63,721 nucleotides of DNA from Suillus spraguei (GCA_016800925.1 JABCPU010000385.1:1-63721); one strand, 5' to 3'. Positions 21,469 through 33,123 are shown, counted from the first letter of the stretch. The notes: generated by a model from the sequence alone, not told the origin. Numbers and translations: made by a program.

Positions 21469-21952
21469 CTATAGTTGCCAGGATGGAGTATGTATGTGAT
21501 CCATCATAGCCCAACCACATGAGGGAACCCCGGCATAAATATGAACAGAATCTTTCATGTACCATGCCCAAGCAATTTGATCCCCTTGTACTTCATGAAC
21601 TCCATGTCTTACAATCTTTCCTGAAAATGCCATCATACAGCTGGGATCATACATGAACTCCAGCTGAAGACTTGGCATACTCATGCAAGCATTCAAATAA
21701 TTACCCAAGGTGGTGAGAATATTGAAGCATTCAGCAATGGACATGTGGTCCCGATGATTAGGGGTTTGCCAATTGGAGATGACAGTGAGGGTGTTCGGCT
21801 GATTGTACAAGCCTTGAAAAGGCTAGGATCCCTGCCCAGTACTGCTCAGGATGCATCACCCTGAGTGCAGCTGATGCAATGGCTGCCGGTCTGGCAATTG
21901 CTTTGAGAATATCCTTGGAGAATGGTCCCTTCAATGAGGCAGATACCTCTGG
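21469..21952 (-). pseudogene. TET/JBP-family 2-oxoglutarate/Fe(II) oxygenase fragment
   Basis: The C-terminal half of a TET/JBP-like dioxygenase, the enzyme family that oxidises 5-methylcytosine or thymine in DNA. Minus strand: an N-terminal block (LRVMHPEQYWAGILAFSRL, about 21870) in one frame, then a frameshift near 21795-21810. It continues with TPNHRDHM carrying the iron-binding H-x-D, FNILTTLGNY, MPSLQLEFMYDP, GKIVRHGVHEV with the distal histidine, and IAWAWYMKDSVH with the arginine expected to bind 2-oxoglutarate. Fungal TET/JBP genes are often carried by KDZ DNA transposons. No KDZ transposase is recognisable here. The upstream part is separated by repeat R1, so this copy is not functional. 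Confidence 0.72.
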
Positions 21953-23629
21953 TGAAACGAAGAAACTACTGCTGGCCTAAGTATAAGCGCAACAATAATC
22001 CTACTGAAAATGCGAGTGAGATGTTCGACCCAAGAGGACTGCGATAGAAGCAATTCCTTCAAAGTTAGTGTGAAGGAAACACAAAAGAACTCATATAGAA
22101 ACTGTCATATACCATACTTCTAATCTCAGATCTGACCATATCCGATCAGATCCGATCGATTCCATATCCGTCCGGTCCACAGATCCTGTCCAGACCACCC
22201 ATCTGAATGTGCTCACTTCTCGCACCTTAACTCCCTTGTGTATATCTGCATCTATCTCCTTTTGTCATTCCTCCTGTTTCCGGTATTCCGGCTGTTTATA
22301 TTTCCGTCCTGTGTCACTGATCCGTTTCCTGTGTTCATTTCCGATTCATGCTTACTGATCCACTGTGCATTAACTAATAGACTTCCGTTACACTTCGTAC
22401 ATAGCCCTCAGTCCTGGACTTGTTGATTATCCATCTTAGATACTTACAGTATAAAAACCACTTGTAGATCTCCGTAGAACCTTAGTTCGAATATCATCTT
22501 AGATTCTGCTCATTCCGCTTCTTCCGGACTTGAGCCACCCTCTGCTCTAAAGTCACCTTCCGAGACTTAGGATTGATTCCTATAGTCTAAATCTCCGACT
22601 CTATCTTCGGATAGTCTACCTCCGTTAGTTTCTAGTTAGGAACTTATTCCGAAGCTAGCCTTAATCTTTGTTCTATCCTTATGTTCTGAATAACCTTCGG
22701 ACGTATCATATCCGATACCTTCGGACACCCAGATCCGTCACGCAACTCCTTCCGGATCTTCGGACAAATAACTTCTCCCTGACATAAGGGGCATTACTCG
22801 AGAAAGGGGCACAGTGCACAAACTGAGGCCAAAGCCCTTCAGATCTCTCTACCTTTGAGTACGGTCTTAACAGAAATGAAGACTTTGACTTCTGAAGTTA
22901 GCAGCAGCTGTGGTATGTTGACGGTACTAGCACGATATCAGCGGTACCCGCGCGGTACGTGTAGCTGTAGTGGTTAGCTAGCGAGAGCAAGAACAAAAGA
23001 AACTCATGCAAAACAAATACAATGTTACTACACACAGTGTGGTAGCGGTTATGGTGCTTCTGTACGAGCGAAGTAGGCAATGAAAGAGGTGGTGAAAGAA
23101 GTAGCAACCCAGCGAGATCACTGACCGTGGTCCAGTTACAAGTAGTGAAGTCAAAAGTTGCATGATAGTTCGAGCAGTTAAGTTACCGGCAGTTAAATCA
23201 ATGAGCGAGGTTCAAACAGAGAAAGGTTCAAAGGCAAATAGATTCCAACTAGTGAGCATTCTGATACTAAGTCCAAGTGATGGGATGTAACGGGAAGTAA
23301 CGGTAGCGGTATGTATGATGAGTCCTTTTAACATATTCAAGCGTGTACAAGATTATTAGGCGAGTCCAGTAGTGAGAAAGGAAATAAACAGGGTATTAGT
23401 TAAGAGGCGCACAGCATGCAGTGGCCCCTGAAGATGTAAGGTAAGTCCTGCCATAGATTTAGTAACAGCGGAAGCAAAGTAACTACAAACCAATGGATCT
23501 AGACAGATTTGGACGGGACATGAGGGCATTGGCGTGAGGATCTGGTAAGGGTCCACAGAATAAGAACGGTTCTGCCTTAGCAGAGTGAAAAGGCTATTTG
23601 CTTGCTATAAGGGAGTTTCTTGGTTGCCA
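21953..23629 (-). repeat. Repeat R1 copy 1, containing a nested solo LTR
   Basis: Without the nested LTR (22103-22872 and its duplication) this is about 900 bp. It runs on the minus strand from TGGCAACCAAGAAACTCCC to ...TAGTTTCTTCGTTTCA. It matches 43358-44253 nearly end to end and 44738-45622 in part. The TG...CA ends look LTR-like, but no target duplication is visible. It interrupts the TET/JBP fragment. Confidence 0.65.
22103..22872 (+). repeat. Solo LTR, family B, second copy
   Basis: A 770-bp LTR from TGTCATATACC to GTCTTAACA, matching 17588-18356 in inverted orientation. The flanking 5-mers are GAAAC (22098-22102) and GAAAT (22873-22877), a duplication with one mismatch. It is inserted in repeat R1. 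Confidence 0.88.
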
Positions 23630-24461
23630 CTGCAGACACTAATGAGACACTTGTCAAAAACAGAGGTTTGATGGTCAGCATGACTTTTCTCGCTACACTG
23701 GGTCCAACACATTCTGCTGGATTGGTCAGTTCAACTATCAAAAATCACCATTTCATGAGATCCTACCTCGTGCCCCTGTTGAAACCAAGCTGGAGATAGA
23801 TTCATGCATCCAGGAGATATGGTATCATTTTCTGAGCTTGGTTTGAACCAATCCTGATTAGTTTGCCAACTCCCATCAACCTTTATACTTTTTGCAAGGC
23901 TCGACTGAGCAAATCGGAGGCTGCCAGAATTTCTTTCTTGAGTCCCCATTTCATGTTTCATATCCATGGACTAACAAAAAATATTACCCACCTGGGTGGT
24001 TTCCATCAGGGCATCTGAGAGGTACCATGCAATGATGGCACCGGTAGCATTGAGAACTGTGGTGGGTATGTTAACCAACTTTGTACCTTCATGGCCAGGA
24101 GGACACCTCTAAAGTAACTTCGCCTCTCTTTCTTCATTATGCCCAGTGTCCTTTGGGGAGATCATTTTGCTGTATCTTGCAATATCAATCTGCATCCAAA
24201 CTGTGAAACAATTTGAGAGTCCCTTCAGTGACAAACTCCTTAGCAGACTACCTTCAGAAGAGAGGCCAGATACAATTGTTTTCTTGTCCGTTTTTGATTG
24301 CAATAGAGTTCATATTACAATGTTCAGTACTGTAGTGAGACCATGATCTGAAGTATCTATGGTAAGCAAGACCGGACTCTCATCAATGATTATGATCCAA
24401 AGTATTGCAATGAAGTTCATAGATTTAACCAGTAGCTACATTTTAATGTGATACATTTATT
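23630..24461. other. No recognised gene
   Basis: This contains short ORFs on both strands (for example 23731-23967 minus and 24146-24346 plus) without motifs I know. The part next to R1 (23630-23720) resembles the sequence upstream of R1 copy 3 at 44640-44737, so the repeat unit extends into it. Confidence 0.35.
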
Positions 24462-24479
24462 CTACACTACACCAGGTGG

Positions 24480-25157
24480 CTCCAGCAGCCCTTGATGATG
24501 TCTTTCTGCTGGGTAATCCTCCCACATTTGTTGTGCGATCATATCATGATGAATATGTACACGAGTGCACGCTGCTTCAGTTGGAGGTCCTTCAGCAAGT
24601 GCACCACTGTAGTATGGGGCGCCCCACTCATCTGAATCCACATGGCAGTAATCTAATAAATCATCAGGGTCATGAATTTGTATGATGTTGTGAACTAAAC
24701 AAAGTGTGGGAGGGATGCATGATTGTATGTTTGAGTTGTACTCAGTGGGGAGTTGAATGATGCGGAAGTGCTTCTTGATGATGCCAAAAATCTGCTCAAC
24801 AACATTGTGGAGCATTGCGTGACATAGATTAAACAATTCCTGGGCACTGCAGGGTCTGGAAGATGCATAAGTACAAGATACAGTAAGTCAGGAGCTGATG
24901 TACAAGAGATTTGCATGGCCCCATTCAGCGACATGGTAGCAAACACCACAATAAGGCATGAGCAACTCCCCACATGCTGTAAATCCAGCATCAGTGAGAT
25001 AGAATTTACCTGGAGGGATTGTGAATTCTGATAGACAAGCTATGTGATATACATGAGCATCTGCTGCAGACCCTTGGAACCCACTCAGCATGTAGGTAAA
25101 GTGCTTGCCAAAGTTGCAGGCAGCAAGGCAGTTCTGTGTTAAGTTTCCTTTGTGGTC
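24480..25157 (-). pseudogene. PIF/Harbinger transposase, C-terminal segment
   Basis: The C-terminal half of a DDE_Tnp_4 transposase on the minus strand. It begins at the element 2 junction with KGNLTQNCLAACNF, continues through MLSGFQGSAADAHVY, then PPGKFYLTDAGFTACGELL with the second catalytic D, YHVAEWGHANLL, an intron-like gap near 24860-24890, and NLCHAMLHNVVEQIFGIIKK with the third acidic residue (E). It ends MWEDYPAERH about 24500. The rest of the gene lies beyond element 2 at 32791-34990. Joining across TGGTC restores the frame (AAHDH-KGNLTQN). Confidence 0.8.
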
Positions 25158-25629
25158 TGTTACAATCGTACATGCCCCTATTCATTTTCCTCTCGTCTTT
25201 ATCTTGTATATTATGTAACATGATCCCAACTCATATGCTCAACACATCTGTACTATAGTTGCCTTCCTTCTTTGGATATACACTTACATTCCCACGTCTC
25301 TCTTGGTCCGTGTGCACATATTGGCTTATTTAAGCACGTTGTATTACACTTGTATACTTCACTTTAATCTTACTGGGTTTTACCTGGAATATCCTTCGCT
25401 TATGTCTCCAACCTAAGTCGTCTGAATCATCTCTAAGTCTAAGCACTCCTTAGCCTTAGTCTTTATTCTATCGAACATCTTAGAGTCGTGACTCTTCGAT
25501 CGAACCCTTGATCCTACTCAGAATACTTCCTTGTAGTAGTCCTCATTCTCCTTTGAATGTAGTTGAACCTCCCAGCAGATTGGCTGTGTCTTATCACTGT
25601 CGCTGGTGATGCCATCCCAGTTCATAGCA
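25158..25629 (+). repeat. Element 2 5' LTR
   Basis: TGTTACAATCGTACATG to CCAGTTCATAGCA (the last bases decayed from TAACA). It carries TATTTAAG at 25327-25334 and ACTTTAATCTT at 25361-25371, the presumed promoter and transcript start. Confidence 0.92.
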
Positions 25630-25630
25630 A

Positions 25631-25641
25631 AAGATTGAAGT
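25631..25641 (+). other. Element 2 self-complementary primer site
   Basis: AAGATTGAAGT starts one base inside the LTR and pairs with ACTTTAATCTT (25361-25371) over all 11 positions, with one G-U wobble. It is the same position and spacing as in element 1. Confidence 0.78.
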
Positions 25642-25766
25642 CCACATCAATCATCGACTATCCAGTCTTTGACCCCCCCCCCAGACCCTGATAAAAGCCC
25701 TAACAGACAGCAAGACCACGCGTGTAGGCACCAAGAAAGTATAACTCACCAGACGATTCATCATTA

Positions 25767-26179
25767 TGTCTACTACAGCCATCATCAAAGATTTTGAATA
25801 TAAAATCGGTTTCCCAACTGCTTTTGATGGAGATCATGACAATTCCCTGGAATTCATTCTATCATGCAACTCATACTTCAACATCAATGAAAAGTTCTAC
25901 ACCACTGACAAGCAGAAGATCATTTTCATTATGTAGAACTATGGGAATGCGCGTTACACACCCAGTCGCGATTCAAATGTGATGGTCATAGACCGAATCT
26001 CCAATACAGAAAGATCCGAGTGCATAAAAAAAGGTCAATGCTTCAGATGCAAGAAGACAGGACACCATATTGGTAACTGCCCTGATAAGAAGAAGAAGAC
26101 TCCGCTCTGTCAAACAGAAGTCAAAGAAATTCAAGACAAAGAAGACAAAACTGTGAGATGAATTGTAGAGGATTTTTAA
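25767..26179 (+). pseudogene. Element 2 gag, internally deleted
   Basis: It starts at ATG 25767. The first 56 codons or so match element 1 gag (FPTAFDGDHDNS, NEKFYTTDKQKIIF). It then jumps at about 25935 to YGNARYTPSRDS, losing about 490 bp that encode the capsid core. The zinc knuckle CFRCKKTGHHIGNC is kept. A TGA at 26159-26161 replaces a CGA, and the frame ends at EDF-TAA, where pol overlaps. Confidence 0.8.
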
Positions 26180-28276
26180 CTTGGAGAAACAAAGACTCGA
26201 TGTATGTTTCTCCCAACGTATTACTAAGACTTGTACGTGCTGTAGGTGAAAGAAAAGAACTTTGTATTCCTATCACCCTTCATTCACGTACTCACTTAAA
26301 ATTTGTTGACACTACTGCCGTTATTGACTCTGGCACAGCAGGAATGTTCATCTCTGAGGAGTTTGTGAAACTCCATCAAATCACACGACGAAAACTTGAA
26401 ACACCATTTCGAGTTACTACCGCAGATGAAACTCTCATCAAAGGAGGGCCAATCATGCATTACTGTCTCCTAGTGGTAAAAATTGATGAATGAACCATGT
26501 ATGGAAAGTTCAATATCACTAAACTTGGACAAAGAGATCAAATTCTTCTGGGAATCCTGTGGTTACGTGCCATGAACCCAAGTATAGATTGGGCTGCCAA
26601 AACACTTGCCCTCCCATGAACAATGAAGTCTGATGAAATTGAACAAGACGTGGATACAGATTGAAAGAAGAACGGGCTACCTCCTGCTTTCCTTTGCCAC
26701 ACAAAGAAATGGCAAAATTCGAAATCTCCGAAACTCATCATCGCTCCTTCCATTGACATCCCTGACAAGCTCATAATCGACGAAACTTCTCCACGAGTAA
26801 AAATACCACAGCGCCCCCCATCACCTATTCCTTGTGTAGAAAAATGAAAGAATGAGTCAGAACCAGAATCTCGACCACCCCCATCGCAACCCGTCAAACA
26901 ACGACCAGCTGAGGAACAATGACAAGAAAAGTGGAAACCAGATGACGATCTCGGAGGGTGAGCTCATAATATTCCAAAGTTAACCAAATACTTCGTACCA
27001 CCCAAGTTGTTAACCCCTTCCATCGAAGAAATTCCTGATCAGGACGAACCCATGACATCCACAATACTTGCCGAAGAAGATGAACAATTCAACATGATGC
27101 AAGATGTTTGGCATGCACCAGAAGTACACGAAATTTCCTCTTACAAGCTTGGAGATGGAGAGTTCCTTGTGGAGTATGACACCGATGGAATTAGCATGAG
27201 AATTATCGAAGAAGTATCCATGGATACACCCCTCACACGTGATGGAACTTCCTGACTCGAACAACTCCCCAACTACTCCACAATCCCCCTTCCTCTCCTG
27301 AAATACAGTAATAAAGCTCAGGAATTTGCCACAGATGAGAAGGAAAAGAAAAAGAAATCCTTCAAAGAATTGGTCCCAGAATACTTGCACGACTTTGCAG
27401 ATGACTTTGCTAAAGATGGTCTGAACAAACTACCCCCTGAACGCCCTGGCATCGATCATCAGATTGATACCAAACCTGGTTTTATCCCTCGCACGTCTGA
27501 GGTTTACCCATTATCAGAAAAAGAACACGCTGCCGTCAAAATGTTTATTGATGAAAACATTGTGAAAGGCTTCATCTCAGAATTGAAGTCACCTCAAGCT
27601 AGTGGCTTCTTCTTTGTGGGAAAGAAGAGTGGAGAATTGCGTCCCTGTCAAGATTATCACTACATCAATGATTGGACAGTCAAGAATGCTTACCCACTCC
27701 CACTTCCCATTTCTCTTGTCGCACACCTTCACAATGCACAATTCTTTATGAAGATGGATATTTGGTCCGGTTACAACAATATTCGCATCCATCCCGACGA
27801 TCACTGGAAAGCAGGATTTACCACAGAATTCTGCCTCTTTGAACCGAACATCATGTTCTTTGGCCTTTGCAATTCCCCGGGAACTTTCCAAGCATATATG
27901 AATTGTACCTTCCAGCAAGAAATCAATGAAGGATGGATGGTTATTTACATGGACGATATCCTGATTTTCTCTACGACAATGGCAGAACACCATGAACAGA
28001 CCAGACAAGTCTTGATGAAAATATGAAACGAACACTTGTTCCTGAAACCAGAAAATGTACCTTTGATGCAGAAGAAGTGGAATACCTCGGAATGATAATT
28101 CACCCTGGACAAGTTGCTATGGACACCGCCAAGACCAAGGGAACCGCCGAATGGCCAATTCCGAAATCAGTAAGAGATGTTTGCTCTTTCCTCGGCTTCT
28201 GCAACTTCTACCGCATGTTCATTTCCCACTACTCTGATATTGCACGACCCCTCATCGATCTAACAAAGAAGGATAC
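26173..28276 (+). pseudogene. Element 2 pol, 5' part (protease and RT)
   Basis: Protease motif AVIDSGTAGMFIS (about 26325), then a decayed linker with TGA codons at positions where element 1 has Arg (for example DE-stop-TMYG and EK-stop-KNESE). RT resumes with a long clean stretch 27370-28026 including VIYMDDILIFS, then a TGA (MKI-stop-NEH). It ends abruptly at DLTKKDT, where a family C LTR begins. Confidence 0.85.
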
Positions 28277-29529
28277 TGTCATATACCGTACATTCAGGTC
28301 TGATCCATGGACGTCTGGACACCCAATCAACATCCATCCATATCTAATCCATATCCATATCTGACTCAGTCCATCCATCCGATCTGATCTACTCATCCGA
28401 TCCATGTCCATATCCAATCCGTGTCCATATCCAATCCATGCTCATATCCAAAACTATTCCCGCGCACCTGCGCATTACTCCTTTTAGGTTAATACCTGTG
28501 TCCGGCTTTCAGTTATCTCTGCACCTCTGGCTTTCGGTTATCTTGACTTCCATCTTGATAAGATATTTCGTACAAGTCTTATTTCCGAGTTCATAGCCTT
28601 GTGTTCTGCAATGCCTCAAACATAGCCTCGGACTATCCTTACTTGCCTTCCGGCATGCTACCTACAGTATATAAACTTGTAGTACAACTCCTGCAGACCT
28701 CAGTCTGATTCATTGTTCCTACTTCTGTATATTCTTTTGATTACTCTGTATCCTGTTATCATGTCTATATAACTCCGTTTCCGTTCGACTCAGGCCTATG
28801 GGATTATTCCCTAGGCCGGAGCTTTGATCCTATGTCCTATAATCTTTTCAGACTTCTTCCATCTCCGTCTATCATCTGTTTCACCTCCGACTCTACCTTT
28901 GGTAGTCTTATACTGTCTGTTTCTATTCTGGACCTTGTCCAAAGTAGTCTATACTATCTCTACACCATATCCGGACCTACTCCTCTCTAGTAGCCAACAC
29001 TTCCTCTAAGATCCACAGAGCTATGCTCATCTGCTCATCCGATCATCCGATCATCCGCTCCTCCGCTCCTCCGCTCCTCTGAGCTCCGGACCTTCGGACC
29101 CCTAGTCCTCCGGATCCATCCTATCCTATCCTCTGACATCTATGGATCATCTTTCCCTCTGGAGCTCTGCTCCTATCCTGCCCTGGACTTTGTCCAGCAG
29201 TCCATCCTTCATCTGTTCTACTTGGAGCTTGTTCCAGTAGTGTTACCATTACTCCCTACCTTCCGGAAATAGTTCCGGCGCATTCCCGCGCTCATCCGGA
29301 AGTCCATCGGGGCTCTGTTGAGCTATCCTGCCTTAGAGTTCGTCCGGACCCTCCATCCGGACTTCACCAGAACTCTCCCTTGGACTTCATCCGAAATTAA
29401 GGGCACATACTCGGGTAAGGGGCACAGCGTACGAGCTGAGGCCAAGCCCCTTTGACTTACAACCCTCCGGTACAACCCCATGTAAGACCAGGACTTCTTA
29501 CTAATCTCTGGTTTTGCATGGTCATAACA
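28277..29529 (+). repeat. Family C LTR inside element 2 pol (mismatched flanks)
   Basis: A 1253-bp LTR from TGTCATATACCGTAC to GGTCATAACA, the inverted relative of 33124-34455. The flanking 5-mers differ: GATAC on the left and ATCAT on the right. By comparison with element 3 (about 48535 to 49285), about 745 bp of pol covering the end of RT and RNase H are missing at this point. It contains CCATATC-rich and TCCGCTCC repeats and no gene. Confidence 0.85.
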
Positions 29530-30753
29530 ATCATGATCATATCACTGCTGGTCATCCTGGCCATTTCAAGACTGAAGAACTTGTTAAACGGGAAGCCTGG
29601 TGGCCTTCTATGGGTGCCTATATCCATAAATATGTTGAGGGTTGTGCCCTTTGTCAGCAAATGAAGTCAGATACTCATCCGGTCTGCCCTCTCCTTGTCC
29701 CCATTCCTTCCTCCGCTACCCACCCCTTCTCACAAATCTCCATTGATTTGATCACTGACCTCCCCATTTCAGGGGGCTTTGATAGTATCATGGTCATGGT
29801 GGACCATGGCCTTATGAAGGGGGTAATTATTATCCCTTGCCCTAAAACTGTAACTTCCAAAGGCATAGCAAAGTTATTTTTGAAACATGTCTATTGACAG
29901 TTTGGTCTCCACAACAAAGTCATATCAGATCGAGGACCGCAGTTTCTATCAATATTCTCAAAAGAACTTGCACGACTCCTTGACTATACCATCGCACCAT
30001 CTACCGCCTATCATCCTCAGACCGATGGACAAACTGAACAATTAAACCAAGAATTAGAAACCTATTTGCATATCTACTGCCGCAACAACCCTGAAGATTG
30101 GATAGAACACCTCCCTATTGCAGAGTTTGTTCACAATCATTGAAAACACAATGCCCAAAATGCCTCACCATTCTTTCTCATGATGGGATACAAACCCCAT
30201 GCCATTCCCCATTTAATCCCTGATTCTACTGTACCAGCAGCAGAAGATCCGAGAAGAAGCCATCACATGCCACAACATTGCTATGCAAACAATGGCAGAA
30301 TGATCCCGAGGAGATAAGTACCAACCATGGAAGATTGGAGATAAGGTTTGGTTATCTGCTGCTAATCTTAGACTCAAACTCCCATCGCAAAAGCTTGCAC
30401 CAAAGCGATACGGACCTTTCCCGATCACCAACGTCTTATCACCTATCACATTCATGCTCAAACTTCCTCCACAATGGAAGATTCACCCCACCTTCCATGC
30501 TTCTGTGTTATCGTCCTATAGCAAAAACGACGTACATGGCCTGAACTTCCTTGAACCACCACCTGATATCATTGAAGAAGAAGAAGAATACAAAGTAGAA
30601 GCAATTCTTTCCCGTAAAGGGACCAGCAATCGCCAACACTATCTTGTCTCCTAGAAAGGATATTCATCGGGAGGTAACGAATGGATCCCTGAAAAGAACT
30701 TAGCAAATTCCGCACAGATCCTGAATGCTTATAAGAAACGACACACCCTTTGA
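29530..30753 (+). pseudogene. Element 2 pol, 3' part (integrase and chromodomain)
   Basis: Resumes at HDHITAGHPGHFKTEELVK (integrase zinc finger, with CALCQQM), then core blocks SIDLITDLP, SDRGPQF and ELETYL, and a chromodomain (YKVEAILSRKGTSN) ending at YKKRHTL, TGA 30751-30753. Several TGA and TAG codons and frame changes interrupt it. Confidence 0.8.
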
Positions 30754-30782
30754 ATTTGAACTAGTCCCACAAACTATTCGAT

Positions 30783-32177
30783 ATGACTTCCTCTGCAAAC
30801 GCCTCTTTCCCTACTGCTTACATCCACCCCATCACTGAAGAAACTTACACCACTGCCAATCAATATGACGACCTCATCAGAAACATCGACGCAAACTTTT
30901 TCATCGATGCCACCTTCCTCTGCCCTGGACATGCAACCGAGATTGAAAAGATCCTTACTGGCAAGGATGTGTTCGTCACCATCCTCCTTACCAACATCAT
31001 CTGCACAGCCACCCTCATCAAAACTCTATGTCATGACATTCAAGATGATACTATCCATCAACGAATCCTACACTGCCAGAAACACATTCGCGCTTACGGG
31101 CTGCTTCTCCTTCCCAATTCTTTTAAGGCTGATGTTGAAACGGTCATTCACATCATGGCCAAGCATCGAGCAGGCATGGCTAGACCTCCCTCTCCGCAAA
31201 GAGACCCACTCCCAATTCCTGCTCCTCCCACCCGTGATTCGGGCACTCATTCTAATATCACTGCCCTTACTGGCTTACTTGCTGCTGTTCAGGAAGCCAA
31301 TAACACAGCCGACGCCATCATTGGAGAACTTGAAGAAGCGACGGTCGATTCCAGAGAAGCAAGAAGATTGGTAGCTTGTTTAATTGACGCCATCCATCAT
31401 TACGAAACACAACCCATGCCATCCCCAGTCAATGCTACCACCATGCTTGATGAGGACACAGAACCTCCTCATCTATTTACTGGATGCTCTGTCACACATG
31501 AGAAAGCGGTCATAACCAAAGAACTACATAATGAGCTTGCTGAGATTATCATGCTCGGGAGTCTTACAGCAAAAGAACTAGATAGTGAGCTCGCTGAAGT
31601 TGCTGCGCTCGGTCAGCAGTTAAAAGAACTTCACATCCATCCACCCATGGTTGTCCCTCATACCTTCGACTCTACAATTCCCGTCCTCATAGAAGCTTTA
31701 GGGCATACAACTTCCTCAGACCAAGACGAGTTGCTAGCTGCAGCTGTCATGACACCAGCGCCCTCAATATACACTATCAACGACAACCAAATCAAGGACA
31801 TTCGTTCTAGCAACGAACGAGCCCTTAGACGCATCACTCATAAACGAGGAAAGAAACATACACGTTCTATGAGCCCCCATCACCGTGTCGTTGCCCCAAC
31901 TCCACTTCAAAAAGTGAACTCTAACCCCGATGAGAACATGAAATGCCACATCTGCAGACTACTTGGGCATCATCAGAAGAATTGTGCAGAGTACCAGTGT
32001 GGGGTTTGTCGGTATTGGTTGCTGACCCACTTATCCATCTACTGTCCCCAACGAGTCAGAACTCCACCCTTTACATTAACCTGGAAGGATAATAGATTCT
32101 ACGATGCACTTCATTCTTGGGAACAACAGCTTGACAATGAACAAACTCAAGCAGCGGCTAGAAGAGACTCTAAATGA
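30783..32177 (+). CDS. Element 2 third ORF: zinc-knuckle-like protein, 464 aa
   Basis: An open frame starting 29 nt after the pol stop. It is homologous along its length to the third ORF of element 1: SFPTAYIHPI start, LLTNIICTATLIK hydrophobic block, ARPPSPQ hinge, ELHIHPPM, MKCHICRLLGHHQKNC (C-X2-C-X4-H-X4-C), CGVCRYWLLTHLSIYC (C-X2-C-X6-H-X4-C) and FTLTWKDNRFYDALHSWEQ. It ends at TGA 32175-32177 after ARRDSK. About 35 more in-frame codons follow to about 32281 (AEEAAYMMSGS and an acidic tail) that match the tail of element 1, so the original stop was probably there. It stays open while gag and pol of the same element are ruined. The role is unknown. Confidence 0.8.
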   Translation: MTSSANASFPTAYIHPITEETYTTANQYDDLIRNIDANFFIDATFLCPGHATEIEKILTGKDVFVTILLTNIICTATLIKTLCHDIQDDTIHQRILHCQKHIRAYGLLLLPNSFKADVETVIHIMAKHRAGMARPPSPQRDPLPIPAPPTRDSGTHSNITALTGLLAAVQEANNTADAIIGELEEATVDSREARRLVACLIDAIHHYETQPMPSPVNATTMLDEDTEPPHLFTGCSVTHEKAVITKELHNELAEIIMLGSLTAKELDSELAEVAALGQQLKELHIHPPMVVPHTFDSTIPVLIEALGHTTSSDQDELLAAAVMTPAPSIYTINDNQIKDIRSSNERALRRITHKRGKKHTRSMSPHHRVVAPTPLQKVNSNPDENMKCHICRLLGHHQKNCAEYQCGVCRYWLLTHLSIYCPQRVRTPPFTLTWKDNRFYDALHSWEQQLDNEQTQAAARRDSK

Positions 32178-32303
32178 TGTGCTGGTGCTGAAGAAGCTGC
32201 ATATATGATGAGTGGTTCAGTTCTTGATGAAGATTACGAGTTCAGTGATGATCCAATTTACTATGTGAATGCTCCAGAATGAGTAAAGTTGGTGACTTTA
32301 CCT

Positions 32304-32318
32304 GTAAAACGGGGGTAA
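32304..32318 (+). other. Element 2 polypurine tract
   Basis: GTAAAACGGGGGTAA lies directly before the 3' LTR. Confidence 0.75.
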
Positions 32319-32790
32319 TGTTACAATTGTACGTGCCCCTATTCATTTTCCTCTCATCTTTATCTTGTATATTACGTAACATGATCCCAACTCATATGCT
32401 CAACACATCTGTACTATAGTTGCCTTCCTTCTTTGGATACACACTTACATTCCCACGTCTCTCTTGGTCCATGTGCACATATTGGCTTATTTAAGCACGT
32501 TGTATTATGCTTGTATACTTCACTTTAATCTCACTGGGTTTTACCTGGAATATCCTTTGCTTAGGTCTCCAACCTAAGTCATCTGAATCATCTCTAAGTC
32601 TAAGCACTCCTTAGCCTTAGTCTTTATTCTATCGAACATCTTAGAGTCACGACTCTTCGATCGAACCCTTGGTCCTACTCGGAATACTTCCTTGTAGTAG
32701 TCCTCATTCTCCTTTGAACGTAGTCGAACCTCCCAGCAGACCGGCTGTGTCTTATCACTGTCGCTGGTGATGCCATCCCAGTTCATAACA
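32319..32790 (+). repeat. Element 2 3' LTR
   Basis: A 472-bp LTR, TGTTACAATTGTACG to CCAGTTCATAACA, nearly identical to the 5' LTR and followed by the TGGTC duplication. Confidence 0.93.
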
Positions 32791-32795
32791 TGGTC

Positions 32796-33123
32796 ATGAG
32801 CAGCTTGGTGATCTGCAGTTGATGGGTGGCATGTGATGTGAGTGCCATCAATAGTGCTAATAATGTCCGCAAAGTAAGGGTGGAACTTTGTGCTATGGAG
32901 GATTTCAGGGGGGGTTGGGGCTTGCACATCAGGAAGCTGAATATAAGTAGGATATATTGGATGGGAGGAGAATGTGATGAGGACTCATTTGAAATATCTT
33001 AAAATGAATCAGATGATCAGCTGGTCAGGATGCATATGAGCAACATACCTTGATATAGTGTCATTAGAACATTGGAAACGCTCACTGAGGTGGCATACTG
33101 AAAGACCAATTACACAAGCATAC
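32796..33123 (-). pseudogene. PIF/Harbinger transposase, central segment
   Basis: Minus strand: CVIGLSVCHLSERFQCSNDT (from the family C LTR junction), an intron from 'gtatgttgc' (about 33055) to 'tttaag' (about 33000), then RYFK, a TGA in place of the usual CGA, VLITFSSHPIYP, PTPPEILHSTKFHPYF and DIISTIDGTHITCHPS with the first catalytic D. It ends at AAHDH at the element 2 junction. Confidence 0.8.

Larger units (their letters stand above)
25158..32790 (+). mobile_element. Element 2: Ty3/gypsy copy, defective
   Basis: LTRs of 472 bp (25158-25629 and 32319-32790) and a perfect duplication TGGTC at 25153-25157 and 32791-32795. It is the same family as element 1 but a different LTR subfamily, on the + strand. 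Gag has lost its centre, pol is broken by many TGA codons, and a foreign LTR replaces part of RT and RNase H. The third ORF is open. It is inserted in the Harbinger transposase coding sequence. Confidence 0.95.
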
